Of a DNA stretch of 5,514 nt, positions 1 to 3,332 are shown in pieces. The stretch is from contig JAUYFR010000109.1 in NCBI GenBank assembly GCA_030690855.1, positions 1-5,514 on the forward strand, in the 5' to 3' direction. A program made the position numbers and the translations under genes. The stretch is from Gallionellaceae bacterium (GTDB lineage Bacteria; Pseudomonadota; Gammaproteobacteria; Burkholderiales; Gallionellaceae). The first letter of the stretch is position 1. Every line of letters begins with the position of its first letter. Below the pieces are notes generated by a model. The model had not been told where the DNA came from, did no database searches, and saw nothing but the letters and a program-made list of their open reading frames with translations.

Positions 1-410
1 ATGGGTACTTAGCCCGTGTGTTAAATCAAACCTCAGCATTTGGCGCCTTCTTAGATCCAGTAGCTGACAAGCTCATGGTTACAGCCGCGCTGATTGTGTT
101 GATTAAACTTGGTTACGTTGATGCGCTAATTGCATTCATTATTATTGGTAGAGAAATCGCGATTTCCGCATTAAGAGAATGGATGGCGCAACTCGGCAAT
201 AGCAAAAATGTCGCTGTTTCAATGTTGGGAAAAGTGAAAACGACTTTTCAAATGATCGCAATTTTGCTGTTGCTCTATCACGAGCCGATCCTGAATTTAT
301 CAGTGCATTTGGCGGGAACTGTGCTGATCTATATAGCGGCAATTCTCACCTTGTGGTCGATGGTTTATTACCTAATATTGGCTATGCCACAAATTTCAAA
401 AAAAAGTTGA
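1..410 (+). CDS. pgsA: CDP-diacylglycerol--glycerol-3-phosphate 3-phosphatidyltransferase, C-terminal part
   Basis: Membrane enzyme that transfers the phosphatidyl group of CDP-diacylglycerol to glycerol-3-phosphate, the committed step of phosphatidylglycerol and cardiolipin synthesis. The reading frame is open from base 3 and stops with TGA at 408-410, giving 135 visible residues. The family is about 180-185 residues, so roughly 50 N-terminal residues lie outside the window. The visible part opens inside the CDP-alcohol phosphotransferase signature: bases 1-2 would complete a GAT (Asp) codon, followed by G1, A4-R5, then G14-x3-D18-x3-D22, the last Asp being the catalytic base in this family. 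Further on are the conserved GREIAISALREWMAQLG stretch and KVKTT, both close to E. coli PgsA, and several hydrophobic helices typical of this integral membrane fold. It is a core gene and marks the chromosomal left flank. A tRNA-Pro gene follows 47 bp downstream behind its own promoter. Identification is secure; only the 5' end is missing. Confidence 0.96.
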   Translation, partial: GYLARVLNQTSAFGAFLDPVADKLMVTAALIVLIKLGYVDALIAFIIIGREIAISALREWMAQLGNSKNVAVSMLGKVKTTFQMIAILLLLYHEPILNLSVHLAGTVLIYIAAILTLWSMVYYLILAMPQISKKS

Positions 411-418
411 TAAGCAAA

Positions 419-447
419 TTGATTTTTTATTTTTCTGTCTGTATAGT
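419..447 (+). promoter_or_regulatory. sigma70-type promoter for tRNA-Pro
   Basis: A -35 hexamer TTGATT (419-424) is separated by exactly 17 bases from a -10 hexamer TATAGT (442-447). Transcription would start near 454, a few bases before the tRNA 5' end at 458. The stretch after the -10 (GCCGCC) is GC-rich, like the discriminators of stable-RNA promoters under stringent control. It sits in the gap between the pgsA stop and the tRNA, so the tRNA need not depend on pgsA transcription. Seen by pattern only. Confidence 0.6.
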
Positions 448-457
448 GCCGCCTCTT

Positions 458-534
458 CGGGGTGTAGCGTAGCCTGGTAGCGCGCCTGCTTTGGGAGCAG
501 GATGTCGGGAGTTCGAATCCCCCCACCCCGACCA
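458..534 (+). tRNA. tRNA-Pro (anticodon UGG)
   Basis: A complete 77-base cloverleaf. The acceptor stem CGGGGTG (458-464) pairs fully with CACCCCG (524-530), then comes discriminator A531 and an encoded CCA (532-534). The anticodon stem CCTGC (485-489) pairs with GCAGG (497-501) around the loop TTTGGGA, which puts TGG at 492-494. The T loop carries GTTCGAATC. The D-arm region GTAGCGTAGCCTGGTAGCGC matches the E. coli tRNA-Pro pattern. The gene has its own promoter just upstream. A remnant tyrosine recombinase lies convergent to it some 60 bp downstream, which suggests that its 3' end has been used as an integration site. The gene itself is intact. Confidence 0.97.
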
Positions 535-570
535 TTTTAAATATAGACTTACAGCAACATTGTCAGTTTT

Positions 571-592
571 TATTAGACAACATATTAGACAA
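571..592 (+). repeat. two direct copies of TATTAGACAA, 12-bp period
   Basis: TATTAGACAA occurs at 571-580 and again at 583-592. The second copy is also the left half of a palindrome, so an inverted copy (TTGTCTAATA, 593-602) follows at once. A further TTGTC lies at 560-564. Four GACAA/TTGTC units within about 45 bp of the tRNA-Pro end could be protein-binding sites, for example for a recombinase or an excision factor. That role is inference. Confidence 0.55.
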
Positions 593-616
593 TTGTCTAA
601 TATGTTTTGTTTTTTG
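579..616 (+). terminator. 28-bp perfect palindrome with T-rich tail, possible terminator of tRNA-Pro
   Basis: Bases 579-606 form a perfect palindrome with half-site AACATATTAGACAA (579-592) and its exact complement at 593-606. In RNA this would give a long but AU-rich hairpin (only 6 of 28 bases are G or C). It is followed on the + strand by TTGTTTTTT (607 on), as in an intrinsic terminator for the tRNA-Pro transcript. On the - strand it overlaps the stop codon (597-599) of the recombinase remnant. The low GC makes termination weak, so it could equally be a recombinase or repressor site. No other terminator is visible after tRNA-Pro. Confidence 0.4.
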
Positions 617-945
617 GTATCACTGGAAGGCTTAATCCGATTTCATTTGTCGGTGCAATTTTGTTCTTTACGTAATCTCTGGTTGTCGAAATATCAGTGT
701 GAGCTAAGGATACTTGTAGCTGCTCCATTGAGTACCCATTCGTGATCGAATCAGTTGCAGCCTTCGAGCGAATATCCTTCAATGTAATCCCAGATACTTT
801 AGCTCTAACGCATGCGCGCTTAAATAAAGTTGCAATTCCGTGCGTGGTATAGGGTTGCCCTTGCTCGTTAGAGATTGCATACATGCTGCCCATCTTGGCG
901 GCTTTCTTTGCTCTGCCTACAATCAATTTCAGATTCACATAGTTG
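597..945 (-). pseudogene. tyrosine recombinase (phage-type integrase), C-terminal remnant 1
   Basis: The last ~115 codons of a tyrosine recombinase catalytic domain, ending with TAG at 597-599. Recognisable blocks are GQPYTTHGIATLFKRACVRA, then ITLKDIRSKAATD with the conserved Arg of the HxxR box (Lys at the His position, as seen in some subfamilies), then LAHTDISTTRDYV with the second conserved His and the nucleophile Tyr. The N-terminal DNA-binding domains and the first catalytic Arg box are absent. The open frame continues to 1034, but upstream of about 945 it no longer reads as recombinase, and I found no recombinase sequence in the other frames there. A deletion or insertion near 930-945 therefore removed the 5' two thirds. 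It lies convergent to tRNA-Pro, some 60 bp from it, consistent with an old element integrated at that tRNA. It differs in sequence from the intact integrase at 1847-2926. Not expected to be functional. Confidence 0.8.
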
Positions 946-1115
946 CAGCCAAACGCGCAACAAGGCTTGAAGCGCGCCGTGGAGCTGATAGTCCGATTTA
1001 TGGCTGCATTCAGTTGATCAATGAGAAAGAGCAAAAAGGCGCTAAGTTGCGCGAGAAAATTTCCAGCCAGCCTGATGGTGACGAGGGCTTAGCAGATTCT
1101 GCTGGGGGTAATTAA
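945..1115 (+). pseudogene. unrecognised coding remnant (3' end only)
   Basis: This stretch has no clear gene, but the + strand is open and ends with TAA at 1113-1115. The translation is highly charged and looks protein-like in its last ~55 residues: it includes RLEARRGADSPIYGC, INEKEQKGAKLREKI and the acidic tail QPDGDEGLADSAGGN. The frame runs on upstream to 840, but that part is antisense to the recombinase remnant and is probably not real coding sequence. A likely explanation is the C-terminal end of a phage or island gene left after the deletion that also truncated the neighbouring recombinase. I do not recognise the family. It could be non-coding debris. Confidence 0.3.
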
Positions 1116-1132
1116 GCTTTAGATGGCGTGAG

Positions 1133-1495
1133 TTAAACAGCAAGGAGAACTTGTTCTGCAAGCGCGCGTACTTCTTTTTTCCTTCCGTGGCCGGGGAAAG
1201 GCACATCTTCGACTTCCACTAAGCCAAAACGCTTGAGTTCATCAATATCTCTTTTAACGGCGCTTCTGTCTCTATGAAGCCGTCCCGATAAGTCACTGAT
1301 AGAACCCGGGCATTCCCTAACCTCTCTAAATAGAGCAAGTTTTGCGGTTGTCACTAGGCTGGCAAGATCTTGTGGATCTTCAAACGAAATCACTTTCTCG
1401 CGAGGAATTTGGCGGCCCTTGTCTGCCAACTTAGCAATTGCCTTGCCGCGTTTAAAAAACTCTTCAACGCTTTCTACTTTAAGTATTGTTTTCAT
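1133..1495 (-). CDS. winged-helix DNA-binding protein, TumA-like antitoxin/repressor
   Basis: A 120-residue protein with no membrane segment or signal peptide. The N-terminal third (residues 1-40, with VESVEEFFKRGKAIAKLADKG) is helical. The centre and C-terminal half read as a MarR-like winged helix: residues 49-62 helix, 65-83 helix-turn-helix (SISDLSGRLHRDRSAVKRD), 84-97 ELKRFGLVEVED leading into the wing, then a basic PGHGRKKE stretch. This fits the small DNA-binding family named HVO_A0114, members of which pair with TumE-type toxins as antitoxin. Its ATG (1495-1493) overlaps the TGA of the preceding gene as ATGA, and a Shine-Dalgarno AGGAGC lies inside the toxin gene, so the two are translationally linked. 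As antitoxin it would neutralise the neighbour and probably repress the operon by binding near its start. The family is known by recognition of motifs and partner only; function is inferred. Confidence 0.75.
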   Translation of the reverse strand: MKTILKVESVEEFFKRGKAIAKLADKGRQIPREKVISFEDPQDLASLVTTAKLALFREVRECPGSISDLSGRLHRDRSAVKRDIDELKRFGLVEVEDVPFPGHGRKKEVRALAEQVLLAV

Positions 1496-1794
1496 TTTTG
1501 CTTGCTCCTAAACGCTATCCAGTCAGACTGAAACCGATCTTCAATGTCTTCAAAACTGACAAATTCAATTGCTTCTACAACGCCCATATAATGGCGGTGA
1601 TGCCCTTGCCCATGTGCATTATCGTAACCAACAACCCGCCCATTGTCCCGCTGAAAGATATTGCGGTTGATATAAGCTAAGTTATATTTAACTACTTTCC
1701 CTTGTTCGTCCACCCAAACCTCTCGGCGCAACACGCCATTTCCCTGTTTTGAGGAAAGAGTGAAGGAGTCATCTGAAACCTTTGTATCAGCCAT
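1492..1794 (-). CDS. TumE-family putative toxin of a toxin-antitoxin pair
   Basis: A small soluble protein of 100 residues from ATG 1794. Landmarks are RREVWVDEQGKVVKYNLAYIN, a block with DNGRVVGYDNAHG and GHHRHYMG, and the tail FEDIEDRFQSDW. The Asp/Gly/His-rich GYDNAHG-HHRHY motif is what I recognise as the TumE (DUF6516) family, annotated as toxin components; their biochemical target is not something I can state. The start is uncertain. A Shine-Dalgarno AGGA (1806-1809) lies 11 bases from the ATG but 5 bases from an in-frame TTG at 1800, which would add Met-Val. The gene lies 46-52 bp behind the integrase stop on the same strand and overlaps the downstream winged-helix gene by four bases (ATGA). 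Toxin before antitoxin is the less usual order. All three genes could be co-transcribed from the integrase promoter. No clear separate promoter is visible in the short gap. Confidence 0.78.
   Translation of the reverse strand: MADTKVSDDSFTLSSKQGNGVLRREVWVDEQGKVVKYNLAYINRNIFQRDNGRVVGYDNAHGQGHHRHYMGVVEAIEFVSFEDIEDRFQSDWIAFRSKQK
1504..1509 (-). promoter_or_regulatory. ribosome binding site of the TumA-like gene, inside the toxin gene
   Basis: On the - strand AGGAGC lies about 9 bases upstream of the ATG at 1495, within the last codons of the toxin-like gene. With the ATGA stop-start overlap it supports translational coupling. It also confirms the chosen antitoxin start. Confidence 0.65.
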
Positions 1795-1846
1795 GACCAA
1801 TAATATCCTATCTGTAACTTAATACACAAGCTTGGATTGTTTCTAA

Positions 1847-2926
1847 TTAGCCGAGTTTTTTAGCCAAATCCTCGGCTTTCGGGTGGTAATAGCGCATCAA
1901 TGTTTTAGTGCTTGTATGACCCGTCACTTTCATTAATTCATGTATTTGGAGCTTGGTTGCCAGCCTACTAGTTGCCTCATGCCGTAGGTCGTGGAAGTGA
2001 AAATCATCAAGCTTGGCGCGAGCTACCGCTCTTTTAAAAGACTGCTCAAACGCGGTTTCAGTTGTGCCGAATACCAAGTGATCATCTTTTATTGAGTCAT
2101 TAGATATATAAAGGCCGTTGAGAATATCTTTGGCTTTTTGGGATAGCGGAACGTCTCGGAATTTAACTCGAACACCGCCGACCTTTGCTTTGTTTCGGCT
2201 TTTACCGTTGCTCCTAGCCATTCCCTTAATTCGCAAGGTGGAGCGAATCAAATCAACGTCAGCCCATTTTATAGCTAGCAGCTCAGAGCGCCTTGCAGCG
2301 GTCTCTATTGCGATTTTCGTTACAGGCAAAATCCACGGGTTGGCGCGCTTATCACCGCATCCGCTTTTGCTTAGAGCTGCAATTAACTTATCCTCTTCGC
2401 CCATTTCAAGCCGTCGATCTCGCGAGTTGTCTTCAAGCTCAATTTCAATACCGTTGATAGGGTTTTCGACGGGCAAATTCCAGCGATCCTTTGCTACTAC
2501 GAACAAATGGCTGATAATAGCCAGCTCCTTCTTTGCAGTATTTGGAGAGATTAAGCGCCCAGTTTTCTCAGATACGGTATCAAGGCGCTTTGACAGCCAT
2601 TTTGCAAAGTCTGATTTGCGCAGCGAAGCCATAGAGCGCTGGGCTAAATCATCTTTACGCCAAACGGCAAGCCTTATTTTCTCAACATCGTACCCATCTT
2701 TTCTTTTGCTAACTTGATCTTCGTAATCATCTAAGGCTTGCTTTAATGTGAGACCTTCTGCGGAGCTCATGTCAACAAATACCGAGCGATCCATTTTATT
2801 TTCAATATCTCTCGCCCAGGCTTCAGCATCTTTTTTGGCTTCAAACGTTTTTGACTGAGTGGGGTGGCCTTTGCGCCTGATTTTTGCTTGCCACAAACCG
2901 CTTTCGCGCTGACTGAATGCCGCCAT
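1847..2926 (-). CDS. tyrosine recombinase / phage-type integrase, complete
   Basis: Site-specific recombinase that would integrate and excise the element at its tRNA target. From ATG 2926 it has 359 residues, normal for the family. Residues 1-50 (MAAFSQRESGLWQAKIRRKG onward) form an N-terminal arm-binding-like domain. Roughly 60-160 is the helical core-binding domain. About 170-350 is the catalytic domain with the full set of residues: R212 in ETAARRSEL, H312 and R315 in FHDLRHEATSRLA, H337 in VTGHTSTKT, and nucleophile Tyr346 in MRYYHP. A basic insert (ARSNGKSRNKAK) lengthens the beta-hairpin that normally carries the catalytic Lys. The frame is open up to a TTG at 2986, but that codon lies in the promoter. 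ATG 2926 is preferred because it follows GGGGA and a good promoter. The gene starts about 90 bp from a tRNA-His 3' fragment, its likely attachment site, and points away from it into the TA pair. It appears intact and active. Confidence 0.93.
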   Translation of the reverse strand: MAAFSQRESGLWQAKIRRKGHPTQSKTFEAKKDAEAWARDIENKMDRSVFVDMSSAEGLTLKQALDDYEDQVSKRKDGYDVEKIRLAVWRKDDLAQRSMASLRKSDFAKWLSKRLDTVSEKTGRLISPNTAKKELAIISHLFVVAKDRWNLPVENPINGIEIELEDNSRDRRLEMGEEDKLIAALSKSGCGDKRANPWILPVTKIAIETAARRSELLAIKWADVDLIRSTLRIKGMARSNGKSRNKAKVGGVRVKFRDVPLSQKAKDILNGLYISNDSIKDDHLVFGTTETAFEQSFKRAVARAKLDDFHFHDLRHEATSRLATKLQIHELMKVTGHTSTKTLMRYYHPKAEDLAKKLG

Positions 2927-2929
2927 AAC

Positions 2930-2950
2930 TGTCCCCGTTTTGTCCCTGTT
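2930..2950 (-). repeat. tandem GGGACA repeat in the integrase leader
   Basis: Two copies of a 10-base unit, TGTCCCCGTT (2930-2939) and TGTCCCTGTT (2941-2950), lie 11 bp apart and differ at one position. Read in the integrase direction they are AACAGGGACA and AACGGGGACA, just before the ATG at 2926; the second contains the GGGGA that serves as ribosome binding site. One-helical-turn spacing would suit an operator or recombinase arm site. The function is inferred. Confidence 0.5.
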
Positions 2951-2962
2951 AATCGTTATGGC

Positions 2963-2991
2963 ATTATATAACCGATCATATATCAAGTAAA
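2963..2991 (-). promoter_or_regulatory. sigma70-type promoter of the integrase
   Basis: On the - strand TTTACT (2991-2986) and a perfect TATAAT (2968-2963) are separated by exactly 17 bases. Start of transcription would fall near 2956, giving a ~30-base leader that contains the GGGACA repeats. It lies between the tRNA-His fragment and the integrase ATG, so it drives the integrase and probably the toxin-antitoxin genes behind it. Confidence 0.65.
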
Positions 2992-3018
2992 CAAATGGTT
3001 TTGTTAAAAATAAATAAG

Positions 3019-3067
3019 TGGATTGTGATTCCAGTTGTCGTGGGTTCGAGCCCCATCGATCACCCCA
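3019..3067 (+). other. 3' part of a tRNA-His gene, putative attachment-site half
   Basis: From TGGA of the anticodon stem the sequence follows tRNA-His closely. It has loop TTGTGAT with anticodon GTG (3025-3027), stem TCCAG, variable region TTGTC, T arm GTGGG/CCCAT around TTCGAGC, acceptor 3' strand CGATCAC (3057-3063), discriminator C3064 (the C73 typical of bacterial tRNA-His) and CCA 3065-3067. No 5' acceptor strand, D arm or complete anticodon stem is present: position 3018 is G, not the pairing C, and upstream is AT-rich sequence unlike a tRNA. It therefore cannot make a tRNA. The intact integrase starts ~90 bp away, so this is most simply the displaced 3' end left when an element recombined within tRNA-His, with the crossover in or near the anticodon arm. 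Confidence 0.85.
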
Positions 3068-3070
3068 AAC

Positions 3071-3106
3071 AAAGCCCGTTAATTCAATAGATTAGCGGGC
3101 TTTTTT
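3071..3106 (+). terminator. strong intrinsic terminator behind the tRNA-His fragment
   Basis: The arms 3071-3083 (core GCCCG, 3074-3078) and 3091-3103 (core CGGGC, 3096-3100) form a 13-bp stem with one G-T wobble and a 7-base loop (TCAATAG), followed by TTTTTT (3101-3106). It starts four bases after the CCA, as expected for the native end of a tRNA transcript. This suggests that the fragment and terminator are original chromosome rather than element. The T run ends two bases before the stop codon of the third recombinase remnant. Confidence 0.85.
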
Positions 3107-3107
3107 A

Positions 3108-3320
3108 TTAAATACCAACTAAATTTAATTCGTCTGTGGTGGAAATTGTGGGGACGTTTACGGCAATCCGCTTGGAGTTATTGGCGTACTGAGCCACATA
3201 ATCCGGTGCAAGGTGTGCGTATCTCTGCACCATATCAAGCGATCTCCATGCGCCGAGCTGTTGAAGTACAGACAGCGGAGTGCCTCCCATTACATGCCAA
3301 CTTGCCCATGTGTGGCGTAG
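3108..3320 (-). pseudogene. tyrosine recombinase, C-terminal remnant 2
   Basis: About 70 codons of the catalytic C-terminus of another phage-type integrase, ending TAA at 3108-3110. The frame reads LRHTWASWHV then MGGTPLSVLQQLGAWRS and MVQRYAHLAP. These hold the Arg and His of the HxxR box region, the second box with Trp in place of His (LGAW, natural in many of these enzymes), and the nucleophile Tyr in RYAHL. Immediately upstream of the Leu-Arg codons is an in-frame TGA (3323-3321), and nothing recombinase-like precedes it, so the gene has been cut just before the HDLRH motif. It is only 12 bp from the stop codon of the GGDEF/EAL gene. It is convergent to the tRNA-His fragment, the same geometry as remnant 1 beside tRNA-Pro. 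The sequence family differs from the intact integrase. Non-functional. Confidence 0.85.
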
Positions 3321-3332
3321 TCATGTTACACA

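Noticed and set aside
491..745. 84-codon + strand open frame starting inside tRNA-Pro
   Set aside because: It begins in the tRNA and runs antisense through the recombinase remnant; no protein-like motifs.
1486..1680. Small + strand frame opposite the toxin-like gene
   Set aside because: Fully antisense to a recognisable TumE-family protein with an overlapping partner; no good start region.
2118..2717. 199-codon + strand open frame opposite the integrase
   Set aside because: Antisense to a complete integrase with all catalytic residues; low-complexity Ser/Leu/Arg-rich translation typical of a shadow frame.
2927..2986. Longer integrase start at TTG 2986 (20 extra residues)
   Set aside because: The TTG overlaps the -35 element and the predicted transcription start is downstream of it; the ATG at 2926 has a ribosome binding site and gives a normal N-terminus.
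3000..3067. Complete functional tRNA-His gene
   Set aside because: No acceptor 5' strand or D arm upstream, and position 3018 (G) cannot pair as the stem requires; only the 3' part is present.
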